Notes under the pieces: generated by a model
Told to the model about the DNA's origin: nothing
Seen by the model: the letters and a program-made list of their open reading frames with translations, nothing else
Database searches by the model: none
Part shown: positions 27,090 through 39,900 of the stretch, piece after piece
How positions within the stretch are numbered: the stretch's first letter is position 1
Layout of the letters: every line of letters begins with the position of its first letter
Made by a program: the position numbers and the translations under genes
NCBI GenBank assembly: GCA_002914805.1
Contig: JXTB01000381.1
Span: 72,005-136,004, forward strand
Source: Parasponia andersonii
Lineage: Eukaryota; Streptophyta; Magnoliopsida; Rosales; Cannabaceae
DNA length: 64,000 bases
Direction: 5' to 3'

Positions 27090-27650
27090 TTATGGCCGGA
27101 AATACGAAACGTGTCGGGACAAGCCGACGGACGGAACAGGAAGCCGGTATGCGGCTATGCTCGGGACAACTACTGGGTGCCAACGGGCTCGTATAACGCT
27201 ACGCAGCCTCACTCGGGATAACTCCCGAGCGACAATGGGCTCGTGTAATTCTTGCATGTCAAATGTATGAGGCAGCACCCTGAGTGGCACCCTTAGCGGC
27301 GAAGGCAGGGGAGGCCACCCGCGCGGCCAACACGCAGGAGGCCGCCCACTGGCCATGTGCAGATCACATCCGCGCAGCCAACGGGGCCATGCCTATGCGC
27401 CATACGCTGGGTGATCCCGTGCGCCATGCGCAGATAGCCGCCCGCAGGTCATGCACGGATCATATCCGCGCGGCCATCGGGGTCGTGCCTGTGCTGCATG
27501 CGTGGGGTGCACCCACGCGGCCTTTGCGGAGAGGTAGCTTGCAGGCCACGCATAGCCAGCGGCGCCTCACCCGCATAGCCATGCGCGGTCTGTGCATAGG
27601 TCACACTCGCGGGGCTCATGCGGGCGGTGCGCACGACTCCTAGCTGTGCA
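27090..27650. repeat. GC-rich block with imperfect tandem repeats in the copia leader
   Basis: A sudden switch from AT-rich to GC-rich sequence. It contains about three imperfect copies of a 93-96 bp unit (starts near 27351, 27447 and 27540) and two copies of a 53-bp unit near 27162 and 27215. Open frames on both strands here are by-products of the composition. A run of T follows at 27667. Confidence 0.7.
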
Positions 27651-28033
27651 CTGCTCCGTCGTTTCGTTTTTTTTTTTTAAAATTGAGAAAACAGTTTTCA
27701 TAAAAATCCAAAAAAATAATCAAAGATCAAAACATTTCTATGCATAGTTTTATCAAGAACATAAAACATGAACACATAGAAATCAAGATTATGCCGGAAA
27801 AACAAAACTCAAAATAAACATGATCATTTCCTCATAGCAACATCTAATCAAATAATCATTCAAACTCATTGAATTTATTGACCATCATACAAACTAGAGC
27901 ATACTCATAATATGAATAAGACCAAATTTAAACAAAACCTTTCTGGAAATCAAAAACATCAATCAACAAGAGAATATACCAGAGTAAAATATGCTAGATC
28001 AACAATAAAACCTTGCTCTGGTATCAATTGTTG

Positions 28034-28093
28034 TGTTAGCTGGAATAAATTTCCAGAAAATATTCTCATAAAATTATTTTCAAGAGCAATATA
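28034..28093 (-). repeat. 5' LTR stub of the minus-strand copia element
   Basis: It begins (plus strand) with TGTTAGCTGG, directly next to a region resembling a primer-binding site (TTGCTCTGGTATCA, reverse sense). Similarity to the plus-oriented LTR piece at 20030-20079 stops close to 28093, where gypsy LTR wording takes over. Confidence 0.7.
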
Positions 28094-28094
28094 G

Positions 28095-29462
28095 TTTTGA
28101 GTTTAAGCACGGAGCCTAAATTAATTGAATTATATGTCTAACCTAGTATTTTTGGGCTCTAGGAATTCATTGATGACATCTATTACTCAGTTTGAGGCTT
28201 CGTTTGGAAAGTCACCCCTAAAGTGAGCTTACGGTATCTTGAAACGTCTTTTCGAGCGATCGAGTGACCAACAGGATATTCTACGGGTGCCAATTGCTTA
28301 GCATAGCTATCAAGGAGAGGTAGGGGTTGAATTATCAAGTTTCATACCTATTTTGTTTTAAAATGTGCATTATGACCTATTTCTTAAAACTGTTGATTTT
28401 CACGGATTTAATTCATTGGACTGGATATTTGGTGACTTGTGAACTGTTTAAATATATTGGATTGTTCTGGGATTGTATTGTATGGTTTTTATGGAGGTTT
28501 AAAATTTTGATTTAGGGAAAATACAGTCGTTATATTGTCTGATTTTCAATAAATCCCAGAATAATACCAAATAAGTTTTAAAGCATGATTTTCTTGTTAA
28601 AATTGATGCATGCTTATTACATACTATATGACATATTGTACCTATTATATGATCACATACTTGAGTTGCATTTTGGCATCATGGTATTTAGATCGTTATC
28701 GAGTTGTGACAACACTAAGTGAGAGACCTAGGCCCCTGCATAGGATTTGCTGACACATCTCTGGATAGTGTCAAGAGGCTGAGTAGCTCTAGTAAAAAGG
28801 TATTACAGGGTCGTCCTGGGAGGATAAGAGCTCATATATATACTTGGTTGATTTATGATATATACAACATTATTACTTTGGCTTTGGTTTTGATTACGTG
28901 ATCACTCTTGATCTCGATCATTTTATAAACTGGATTTATAAATTGATTTTGGAAAGATACAAACCATGAAGGTTTGAAAAGTTGCATTTATTCCAAAAAG
29001 GTAATTAAATTCCTACTGAACATATGAATGCTCACCCCTTATCTTTTCTCTTATCAGGTGGTGTGTAGTGTGATTTGGGCAACTCTGAAACAGAGTGACT
29101 AGAAGAGGAAGATTGTTATTAGTTTAGGAGTTGGTAACTACTCACTAACTTCTATTTTGGATTTGTAATAACAATTAAGCTTATACTTTGGATTTAGCAT
29201 GTATTATCTATTATGATTACTTGTGATGATGATGATGATGCATATAATGAATATTATTAATAATGTATATCTAGTGGTGATTACAAAATTGTAGGAATTT
29301 ATAATTTGGATTATTTTTATAAATTTTTACAGAAACTGCCGTTTTTTAAACTAGTCTTCATTTTTCTGAAGAATTAAAGTTTCTATAATTTTTTAAAATA
29401 ACTTATGAATTTTTACTTATAAAATTCCTCTTCTACCATTAACCCGAGGTTTGGATCGTGAT
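28095..29462 (+). repeat. Ty3/gypsy LTR, chromovirus-like (copy b)
   Basis: It ends with 'ggtttggatcgtgata', the standard end of chromovirus LTRs, and contains the 'gttgtgacaacactaagtg' block. Its left part matches LTR copy a (11740-13279). The left end is missing or fused to the copia LTR stub. Confidence 0.65.
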
Positions 29463-30154
29463 AGTAATTATAGACCTCTGAATTGGATCTTCTTTCTAAG
29501 TCGAATAACGCATAGCCCTCTCTACTGCATCAGTAATTCTTCCTGGTACAAAGCCAGCATCCTCTATTCTTGCAGTCTCTTTGGGTAGTCGCATTATATA
29601 GCATTGGATTCTTGCATATTCTATTGCCACTAATTCTAGAGCAAACCTAGCTAACTGATTGAACTTCCAAGTGTACTCTAATACTGACATCTATCCCATC
29701 TTCAATCAAGTAAACTCCTCTACCTTGCTAATAAGTTCTCTTGACTGTAATACTTATCATGAAACTCGGTCAGAAACTTTGCCCATGTCATTATGGTCAC
29801 ATCTTTAGTTGCTTAACTACATCCCACTAGTAACTGGCGTCCTTTTTCAACATATAGGCAGCACATCTAACCTTTTGATGGTCTTTCAGATTCATGAACT
29901 CAAAAATGCTTTCTATATAGTTCAACCATTCTTCTACTTCGAGTGCATTAGTTACTCTCTCAAAAATCAGTGGATCTTGCTTTCGAAACCACTTAAACTT
30001 TCTAGGTTATTTGAACACCTTTTCTTTAATGTGGTAGTGGTAGAGGCAGTGCTTCAGGTGCTGGCTGTTGTTGAGCTGCTGGTAATCATTGAAATAGTTG
30101 ATTTTTCAGCATACTTTTCTCATTTGTGTGTACTCTATACTTTAGCACTAGCTT
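29463..30154 (-). mobile_element. Ty3/gypsy gag fragment (downstream half), split by a solo LTR
   Basis: The minus strand encodes chromovirus gag wording: 'MSVLEYTWKFNQLARFA' and 'YIMRLPKE', the retrotransposon gag domain. In the minus direction it continues the gag start at 32628-32722, from which the solo LTR at 30155-32627 separates it. Broken. Confidence 0.75.
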
Positions 30155-32627
30155 TGTAAAATCCTAAATTTTGTAAGGGTAATTAAGTAATTTTTACTTC
30201 AAGGGCATTTTAGTAATTTTGTATTTTGGATTAATTAAATAAAAATCAGAAATAAATTTGGTGTTGAATCTAGACAAGATTATGTCTAGATACATTTGGG
30301 GCAAAAGTGAAAAACAAATTTCAAATTGGGGACAAAAGTGTAATTAAGGAGGGACTAAAGTGAAAGAATCTTTTAAAATTGTGGCCAAAGTAGAATTTTA
30401 GAAACTTATTTTTCGGTCGAATCAGATTGTGCCTCGTATCCCACTACTACAGTTTTTGAAAAATTGCATAAAATCCCCCTATTTCTCTCTTCTTCTCCAC
30501 GAAAACCCCCCAAATACCCACCCACGGAAACTGTTCACCCGAACCTCCACCGCCTGCCGCCATACCAGATGCGCCTATCCACCGTGACTAGAAGATGCCG
30601 ACGAACCAGCGCCGGGTACTGCTGCCGTGAACCACCGCCTATCGCCGGAGAAATCGCAGCCGGAAGTTCACGCCACCAGATCGGTTTTTCGACCGCTGTG
30701 CCGCCGTCCGATGTCCGATCACCGTGCCACCACCACCGTTGGATTCATCTCGACTCCAGCTTTGATTTTCGATCACTCTCGGCCTCCAACTCGGCTCTGG
30801 TAAGAAGTTGGCTACTGTAGCAATATTTTAATATTTAAATTTTGTGGTATTTTCGTAATTATTTCAGAATTGAGTTATTTTTCCCGAGAAAATTATACCA
30901 CGTGATAGAGGAGTTTGAAACATGAAATCTCATGACTTTTAAGTGTTAAAATGATAACCAGAAGGTAGTTAATTATCGGGATGAAATTGTGATATTTTTA
31001 TAATTTTTGGATTTTGAGCCCATTTAGAGTTTGGGACCTCGAAATGGAGTTCTGACTTCGAATTTGGACTCAGTGAGGTTAGGACATGAAGTTTGACATA
31101 AAATATCACTATTTTCCAAAGTGGTACGAAAATCGAGAAAATAGCTCATGAATTGCACTATTTTGCGTGCCACGGTCCGGTTCGGTTCCGGGACCCCTTT
31201 TCGACGAACTTTATATCTAAACTAACATTTATGGGTGTTTTGAATTCAGTGGTGACCTCCGTTTCTCAATTCGAGACTCCGTTTGAAAAGTCAACTTTTC
31301 AAGTGAATGTGATGAGACTTGAACACAACTGTCTGAATAACCCGGTGATCAATTGAGGATATTTTTAGCGTCATTAGCTCAGCATAATCACTATTTCGAG
31401 GTAGGGGATTCAATTTACTTGTTTTCTAATATTTTCATTAAAATTGGAATTTATTCAGAAAAATGAAATTTTGTGATTTTATTAAATTGAATTATTTGAA
31501 TAGTTATTTTAATGAACTATGAATTTGTGAAATATTGTAGACTGCTCTAAATATTTTTAAATATGATTTTATATAAGTTTTTATACTTGGAATTTGGTAA
31601 AACCATAGAGACTGTACTTTTGGATTTTAAAGTACAAAATGGATTTTAACTAAAAATCAGAGCATGTCTAGAATGTTAAACCACTACATGGTTGTTTGAG
31701 ACTCTATATATATTGCACATTTCATACGATCATGCATGAGAGTCATCTTAGGCATCACGGTATTGTAGTAGGCGGACTAGTACACCCGCCTTCGGTGAGA
31801 GCCCGTAAACCCGCGGGGGGTTTGTTTTCTAACTATCTCCATTCGATAGGCGTAGGCATTCGGTGCTCCTCCGGTTCGGTAGGAGTTGACACATGGGTGT
31901 CCCTCCGGCTTTTAGAGATAGATGTCAAGCAGAGAGCGCTCAATACATGTAGTATAAGTTGCTCTAGTTGTGATAAAAGGATGAGAACTCATGTGATGTG
32001 TTGATTTATGTGATGTGAACTATGCTTGTTTTATTATGGTTTTCTATCTGTTTTAACCCTAATCTATATCTGGTTTTGGTTTTAGCATAGTTTTCTATAA
32101 ATGGTTTAAATCCTTAATATTTATAGAAATATTTTCCGGTACTACTAACCATGCAGATGTTTTGAGATTTATAAAAGATTTTCCCAAAAAGGGAAATTGG
32201 GTAACCTACTGGGCAATTTATGCTCACCCTCCCTACTTTCTCCACAGGTGGAGTCCAGTGTTACATTGACGGTCAACAAACAGAATAAGAAGTTATTTTT
32301 TATTCGTAGTTTGAGACTTGGTAATACTAGGAGTGTGAATACAAGACTCGAGTTTAAGTCTTGTAAAATATTTGGATATTACTAGCATTCTTGTTAAGTA
32401 TGTTAATTTGAAAATGTCTGTAATTATATATATCATTCTAGTGTGATATGGAGGTATGGATAATGATGCTCAGTTAACTATCTGAGAATTTAGTTTTCTT
32501 AAAATTTTTCAGTCAGTGTTTATTGATGACTATGAACTGTGGAATAAGTCCACTGGTAAAAAAAATAAATAAAAAAAAAATAATGAAATTCCCCTTCTGC
32601 CACTACCCTGGAATTTGGATCATGACA
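30155..32627 (+). repeat. Solo Ty3/gypsy LTR (copy c) with perfect 5-bp target duplication
   Basis: A 2,473-bp LTR starting TGTAAAAT and ending GACA. It is flanked by AGCTT on the left (30150-30154) and AGCTT on the right (32628-32632). There is no internal region and no second LTR, so it is the product of LTR-LTR recombination. A C/CCG-rich stretch at about 30470-30790 gives an open frame of 118 codons that is probably the transcribed leader of the LTR, not a gene. Confidence 0.9.
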
Positions 32628-32722
32628 AGCTTGAGCCTCCTTAGCTTCCTTTCACACTATCTATCTAGGAGAAGTGATATCTTCAGAATTCTATGCTTCA
32701 GTTACAAGCCTCTGTCTAGGCG
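32628..32722 (-). mobile_element. Start of a Ty3/gypsy gag (MPPRRQR..), upstream half
   Basis: The minus strand starts with MPPRRQR, the typical beginning of chromovirus Tekay/Del-type gag. It stops at the target site of the solo LTR and resumes beyond it at 30154. Confidence 0.7.
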
Positions 32723-33059
32723 GCATCTTTGCTTTCAACTAGCTAGTGGATAGGTATAAGTCCTCAACTTATTCCTGTATTAATGAAAGAACTATGCTTG
32801 TAAATTTTACTTTCATAAGCAAAATTAAAGTTGACTACTTTGCACCATATATGAGACTAAAATATTTACATACGAAAGTACATATCACATGTTTCCCATT
32901 TATGATAAAATATACTATAAGAGTTTCGTACATCTGATAGAGTCGTTACACCGGCATAACTTTATACAAGGATCCTCAAAAGTACCCAAAATATTCCCAG
33001 CATAAGGTTTTCGACTGTATATACAATTTAAACCATCAATTGGATCCTAACCCAAAAGG

Positions 33060-33743
33060 TTTAATGCTAGGCCTTCTAAGCATCATGATGTTAATCAGGA
33101 TCATCAGGATCATTGGGTCCTCCTCAAGATCTTCCTCAAGATCTTCTTTTGGATCCTCCTCATCCTCAATCTCGTTATCAGTACAATAGAATCAAGTTCC
33201 TCCTCAATGGTCTTCAACATCTCTTATATGTGCGAGCATGTTCAACTCAATCTCCCTTGTATTTTCAACTAAGTCTGCCAAAATAGTGAAAGATTCCAAG
33301 TCTTCATTTGTTCTAAACTCAACTTGTAATCCCCTAGAACAGATCCTCATCTTCTCAATCTCTGGTAAAATTCTAGGACCAGTTCTCTCTATGATCTGTG
33401 TAAAATGATAAGTGTATTCTCTTATCAGTTCACTTTCAAGCTGTCTCCAATTATTTATAGCTTCTTCCCACCCATGTGTCATCATACAGAGATCAAAGGT
33501 TGACTCAATATCAAACCTAAATCGGTGCCACGGTGTCACTTCTGCCCCATAAAGTATACGTTGGTCAGCCCACCATTGGGAAGATTGACTTCTAAGGTAT
33601 AATGTAGCTATTGCAACTCTTAAGGTATGTGGTAACCCGATTATTGCAAACCCGTAGTCCATAGTTCTAGTCCAATCTACTACAAAAATAGTTCCAGGGC
33701 ATCCTGAAATTTCTGCGGGTAAGGATTTGCTCACATAACTCAA
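33060..33743 (-). mobile_element. Ty3/gypsy gag fragment of a second minus-strand element
   Basis: An open stretch on the minus strand (33204-33743) with gag wording, e.g. 'WRQLESELIREYTYHFTQI'. It lies downstream, in the minus sense, of a primer-binding site at 34012-34023 and an LTR edge at 34029. It is therefore the gag of the element whose 5' LTR begins at 34029. An acidic stretch follows near 33100-33180. No pol of this element was recognised further left. Confidence 0.7.
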
Positions 33744-34011
33744 GTACGGTGCCCTAGCTTTGAGACTGAGCCTAAATCCATTAATTGATTCTTGATCCCA
33801 ATTTTGCGAGTTTTCTGTTGGAAAATTGAAATCACCTTGGCTATTATTTGACGTAGCTACAGTTGATCAAGTATCTACACGTAGTAATTCTGAACTTAAG
33901 CCTTTTATACATTAATCATCAAAATGGATCAATAGGATTACTTAGAATGCGCGATGTCATGTTGTCATGCAGAGTACATATGGGTTTGTCTATAGAATTG
34001 GCTAAACTGAA

Positions 34012-34023
34012 GCTCTAATACCA
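34012..34023 (-). other. Primer-binding site (initiator Met tRNA type) of a minus-strand gypsy element
   Basis: The minus strand reads TGGTATTAGAGC, one base from the classical TGGTATCAGAGC, five bases from the LTR edge TGTCACACC (34029 on the plus strand). Confidence 0.8.
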
Positions 34024-34028
34024 ACTTT

Positions 34029-35360
34029 GTCACACCTCACACCAGCTATTCTAATAAAACTACTAATTCACTGTTGCAGGGTGTGACTAAATAGTACTAA
34101 CTACTTAAAAATGCGAAAAAATTTGAACTTTTAAAATCTTTCTCAAAAGCTACGTATGTGAAAAAACTTCCGATACGGAAATATATTTTACTACCTTTGT
34201 TCAAATCAAAATAAGCTTTGTCTTAGCATCCCAAAACCTTGAAATAATCTTTCATTGCCCATATACGTATACAAAATATTGTTACAGTTCTAAAGACCAA
34301 AAGCAGGTAACTACTTGATAATCTTCCCACTTGTCAAGCCATACGTACTTGCAATCTGACGCTTCATCGTCGACCCTATCTACTGAGTCACTGGCTGCTT
34401 ACCTACAGCACATAAGTAAACCTATGAGCTACAAAGACCAGTAAGTAGGTAAACTACAAATAAACTATAATGCAAGTGCAATCAACCATCACAAGTATGG
34501 ACTCTTTTCATAAAGGTGTCATTACGATCGTTCAACACTACTGACTGATTCTATAACTATAACTACGAACATGCATTCATCACTAACCAATTCATCGACC
34601 CTAACCACTAGAACCCTTTCCTAACCATCTTATTGAGGCTATTGTCCTAGACTAACCCACAAATATAGCTTTAGCCTATTACTTTCTAATATATTCAAGT
34701 AAACGCCATAATTCTTCCTATTAGACTATCGACAAATGCACAATTTAATAAGAGCATTAAATTCCAAGGCTTAAGTAAATATAAATCTAAAATCTTATAA
34801 ACATATATCATCCTAGTCTATACCATATTCTCCATCCTAGTCAATCTAATCAAATGATATCAATTAACCATGAATTGCTACCTAGAACTAAATTTAGAAA
34901 CATTCAAACCTAAGTCTAGCAGTATATAATCCACATAAATTATTTACTTGGCCACCTAAACAATAAATATGGATCATACTCATAATTAAGCACAAGAAAA
35001 TATGAAAACCTCAACATATGTTGAATAGAAAAGCAAAGCTTCACATGGTAGAAGATTGATTACATGGTTAGAGCTTTAGCAGGCCCTTAGCTAAAGTGAA
35101 ACTAGCCTAACATATTAATGAAATGGAAACACACGCTAAACAGAAAACAAAGATAAAGTGATTCAAAACACTTAGGAAGGGTAGCAATCTCTCAACAACA
35201 GGCTCCTAATTGCATAGCGTCTCGATCTCCTTCTTTCTCTCTTTTCTCTCTAGGCACTCTAGGGTTCTAAGCAAAGTTTTTCTCTTGAATTCTTAATTGG
35301 TATACATTAATTCTGACCTAGATTGGCCTATTCATAGCCCATAAACTGTCAATGGCATGA
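34029..35360 (-). repeat. 5' LTR of a minus-strand Ty3/gypsy element (copy d)
   Basis: The left edge TGTCACACCTC is well defined by the adjacent primer-binding site. The right edge is approximate. No coding capacity. Confidence 0.65.
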
Positions 35361-36479
35361 TTGTAAATATTGGGACGAGTTAAAAGCTGAGAAGGACTTA
35401 AATTTGTCAAATATGTTGTGTACGGATTTCTAGCGCAACGGCTCTCCGGGCTTAGCGTAGGGGCGCTAAGTTTCTGGAGCTCTTTCTATTTTTTCTCGGA
35501 GCACGCCAGCGCCGCAGCACTCGGGCTCCAACGCCGCGGCATTCAATCCTAATTTTCCCGGTTTTATTTTCTTTGCAAAAATGTCATGTATTCAGTCCTC
35601 TTTTTGTTTCTTTGTCTCATTTTTAACCTAAAACACCTACAAATACGAAAACAACTAAAATAAGACTATAAATACAAATAAAATAATAAAAGGACATAAG
35701 TAAATAACTAAAATAATTGAAAACGTGGCACCTATAAAATACCTATAGATAGTTTAAAAGAAATGCCTACTAGATTGAGACCATATATAATAAACTTGTA
35801 AATAGTTTTTACCTCAAGGTCACCAAACTTATTATAGGCCTTGATATGCCATTGTATATAGTAGAACAGACCAGAACAGACCAATGAAAAAGATCGCATA
35901 AGTTAAGAATGAATTCGAACATTTATGCATTAACTAAATGTTAAATATTAAAAAGGGAATTTCTCACCTTCATAAAAAGGTCAATATCAGGATCAGGTTC
36001 TCTTTTCTAAACAATTCAGTAAGAATTTCTGCATATATATAGATATATAATATAAAAATTAGTCCATGATTTAATAATATAATATATAATATAAAAATTA
36101 GTCCATGATTTAATAATATAATTATTCATGTTTTCTTGGCTGAAAAATAATTAATCTTAGAATGAATTGACTTGTACATGGGCATCTTGGCATGTTGCAT
36201 ATAAAGGTAGAGTTTACCTTACATTCATTTCACGGAGATTAAAGTCATGTTGGCTAAGGTATGCAGTAGTATTTTTGGGGAACAAACTTGTTCATGCTAT
36301 GTAACTTAGAACTAGAATTGTTGTTGGTTTGCGCTCAAGCAGCAGCATGCTAGGTCTTTCTAGAGTGCTCATTAGACCCCTTGTTGTCCCAACACTAGTA
36401 GAGTAACCAATATCTGTTCGATCTCCATGAGCTCTTCCAAAGGCTGAGCATTTTGTCTAGTGATAGTGGTCGTCAATGT
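35361..36479. other. Spacer with probable inverted Athila-type LTR debris and a short tandem duplication
   Basis: The stretch at 35420-35540 has GC-rich 'cgccagcgccgcagcactc' wording like that in the Athila-like LTR at 37130-37340, but no boundary could be set. A 39-bp unit containing 'ttagtccatgatttaat' is present twice in tandem (about 36046-36124). No gene recognised. Confidence 0.5.
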
Positions 36480-36964
36480 AATTAAATTAAAATTAATATT
36501 TCTCTTATTCACTAATCTAGAAAGGGGTAGAAAATTATCTAGTATAGTGGTAACAAAAGTTGATCCCACGGGAAATTAATCTAATTGCTAAGTTATTGAC
36601 TTTATTATTTTTATAGAGTTTTTATAATAATGAATTAAAACTAATAAGGCTAAAAATAAATATGATTATGAAAACAATGAGATAAAATAAGTTGAAGGAT
36701 TATTTTTCACCACTAGACAATCATATTAATCAATCACTAAATCTCATAATCAATTACTAATGGAAGCATTAAATAAAGAAAAATTAGTTGATTCTAGGTA
36801 AGAATCACATAAGTTTGGATTGTCTTTAATCTTTAGTATGTTGTTCATTATAACTAATTAATTAATTGACTCAATTCAACTAGTCATAATTTGCTATTCA
36901 TGTTCAAAATATCTTAACAATTATAGATTTAGAATTTCAACCTAGCATATAATTTCTATCATAT
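36480..36964 (-). repeat. Athila-type LTR piece, inverted
   Basis: The plus strand reads 'ttgatcccacgggaaatta' near 36550, which is the reverse sense of the 'ccatgtgggtacgac' end motif seen at 38205-38220. It is therefore an LTR end in minus orientation. It abuts the LTR that starts at 36965. Confidence 0.45.
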
Positions 36965-39900
36965 TGATAAGTGAATGATTTTATTTCTTTATTTACATAA
37001 TTTCCTTATTTTTTTCTCTTAGTTCTCGTGTTTTTATTTGTTTTTCTCAAGTTCTGAATAATTATTAAAGCATTAAACAAGCTTACCAAGTTGGTATAGA
37101 ACAAATTGAGGCATTTTAAGTCGAAACTCAAGCGTCGCGACACTGTGTATGTAGTGTCGCAGTGCCCAAGGTTCTAGAATTTTTTTTTCCAGAACTCAGA
37201 ACATCGCAACACTGTGCATGTAGCACCATAGTGCCACCCTACTTTTGTCTAGCGTCGTGGCGCTCTTGTTTGGTGTTATATGACAATTTCTTAAGCGTCA
37301 CGATGCTGCTTATCTAGCACCGTAGCGCTGAAAGAGTTCTGCCACTTTTTGGCCAGACTTGATCTAGCCACCAAAGAGATAAAAAGGATCTTTTGGGATC
37401 TGAGGCAGACATCTTGGGAGGCATTTTTCAGAGCTTCCTTAGTTATTTTCTAGGGACAAGAAGAATGAAGAGGAGGATGTGAAGAGAATCTCATCAAATC
37501 AAAAGAGTTTTTCTTTCTCATCTCTTCCTTTTATGATGATGTTCTTATTTATCTTATTCTTTTTTATTACGAACTAAATATTTTATCTAGAGGAATGATG
37601 TAACCTATACTTGAAACGATGTCTTGATTTTCAATATTGATTTTGTGGTGATTTCCATTGGCTTATTTGTATTATTTTGCTCTTCATACTTCTCAATTGT
37701 TTAGCAACCATTGGGATATTTTGATTTCTAAAATCCAATACTTCATAGAAGGGATTTTAGAAATATAATTAGATAACACAACCTAGGATGTTGTAGAGTT
37801 TGAGAAAACCTATGAATCCTTTGAAGCTTGTTATTAAGAACTACAAAACTTAATGAACTCTTATTTTCTCAATTTTAAATAGAGATATTGAAATTAGAAT
37901 TTAAGAGTAGTTTTCACTCGGCACTCGAGAGAGGAAGTAGAAATAATTTTGAGTTCTTACTTATAAACTAAAAAAATTAATCAAGTGATGTCATTAATTG
38001 AAAGACATAGTGGATAGTTAGGTGAAGTCAAATCTCTAGAATTCATTTCCATTATTATTTTCATTTAAATTTTAAATTGTATTATGATATTTAATTTTGT
38101 ATTTTAAATTTCCTTTGATCACTATATATCAATAATTAATTTGAATTATCTAGATAAAATTAATGTTACCTAATTATGGTACTTAATAGAATTTGAATAC
38201 CAATCCATGTGGGTACGACAACCTTATTTACTATTTTACTATAAAACTTGACACAGTGCACTTGTGGTAATAATTTTTGTGAACAAGTTTTTGCCGCCGT
38301 TGTCATGAATTGACAATTAAATTACTACTAATATTATTACTAAGCAATCTTGATTTGAATTTAGACATTTTATTCTTTTTACTTATTTTGTTCTTGTTGT
38401 TGTTATTGTTTGTTAGGTGTGCTTTTTTTTTTTTTTGGCTTATGCGAAGAGCCCGTAAGTTGAAATTATTGCCATTTGATTTCGAGATTGAATGCACTTG
38501 CTGAAGGCTAAGACAACAAAGAACTCAAATCATGGCGGAGGAGGCCAATAATCAACGAGCAAATAATCAACAAGCAAGAGCCCTATAGGACTACTTCAAG
38601 CCTGTTGTCAATGAAAGCTATTCGGGAATTCAGAGGCAAAGCATCAATGCCAACAACTTTGAGTTGAAACCTGCCCTCATTAGCATAGTTCAACAAAATC
38701 AATATGGTGGTTTACCTAATGAAGACCTGAATATGCACCTAGCCATGTTATTGGACATTTGTGACATCATTAAGATGAATGGTGCTTTGGAAGATATTAT
38801 TCGCTTGCACTTGTTCCCTTTCTCCCTTAGGGACAATGCACGAGAATGGCTACAATCTTTGTAACCAGGGTGTGTTGCAGCATAGGAAGACTTAGCTCAA
38901 CGATTTATTTCGAAGTTCTTCCCACCATCAAAGATATCTCAACTTCGAGATGAGATAGCACAATTTCACCAATTAGATTTTGAACCACTTTATAAAGCTT
39001 AAGGGCATTTTAAAGACCTCATTAGAAAGTGCCCCCAATATGGAAACCAAGATTGGTTCCATTTCTCTTTATTCTATAATGGATTAAATGGGCAAATAAG
39101 AATATTTATTGATATAGCGGCCAGTGATACTCTCTTTTCCAAAACTGCCGAAGAAGCCCAATTATTGTTCGAGAAAATGGCATGCAACAACTACCAATAG
39201 CCCAGTGAGTAGTTAATCTTGAAGAAAGCAGCTGGAACTCATGAAGTGGATCATATTGAAGCACTTTCAGCTCAAGTGTCAGTCTTAACAAACCAAATTT
39301 TAGCCCTCACTACTAGAGAAGCTTCATCAAATAAGGAGCCGGTAATGGTTGCTAGTACTTCTTTTGTTGGTGATGGCGGTGATTCGGAGCAAGTTCAATA
39401 TATCAACCACCGAAACTTCAATTACCGAGGTAACAACTTGTCCAATAACTTACCTATATATTATCATCCGAGACTCTAAAACCATGAGAATTCATCTTAT
39501 GGTAATACAAGAAATGTGATTCAATCTCTTTTCGAGTTTAATAACAAACTGGCTGAGAAGAAAAACTCATTAGAGGAGAGTTTGAGTTTGTTTATATCGG
39601 AGAGTAAATCGAGATTCAACAAAAATGAGGCAAGGTTTGCCACTATTGAAACCCATATGAATAGCATGGGTGCCATTATAAAGTCCTTTGAAGTTCAACT
39701 TGGGCAACTAGCAACCACAATTAATTCCCAACAAGAAGGGAAATTCCCAAGTGATGCAGAAAGTAACCCCAAGGAGTATTGCAATATTATAATTCTAAAG
39801 AACGGGAGAAAAATTGATGGAGAGAAACAACAAGAAGCTATCAAGCCCACACCTTTGTCTAGCCATGGAGAAAAGCACACCATTGGTGTGAATAATGAAG

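Larger units (their letters stand above)
20950..28093 (-). mobile_element. Nearly full-length Ty1/copia element, minus strand, broken fossil
   Basis: Read right to left: 5' LTR remnant (28034-28093), primer-binding region (28015-28033), long leader (25583-28014), gag (24644-25582) with a CX2CX4HX4C zinc knuckle at about 24755-24796, protease and integrase (22932-24604), reverse transcriptase with YVDD at about 22551-22562, RNase H with HKRGKHIERKY at about 21750, purine tract (21561-21571) and 3' LTR ending in CCAACA at 21560. The LTR edges TGTTGG and CTAACA fit a copia LTR. The part order is complete but the reading frames are interrupted in roughly ten places. Clade not assigned. Old: the right LTR is reduced to a stub and was replaced by gypsy LTR sequence. 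Confidence 0.85.

Noticed and set aside
27090-27643. Open frames on both strands in the GC-rich block
   Set aside because: Arg/Ala/Pro/His-rich frames in several registers at once are typical of GC-rich tandem repeats, not of a gene.
30464-30820. A 118-codon open frame on the plus strand
   Set aside because: It lies inside the solo LTR, in its C- and CCG-rich part, and has no similarity to a known protein.
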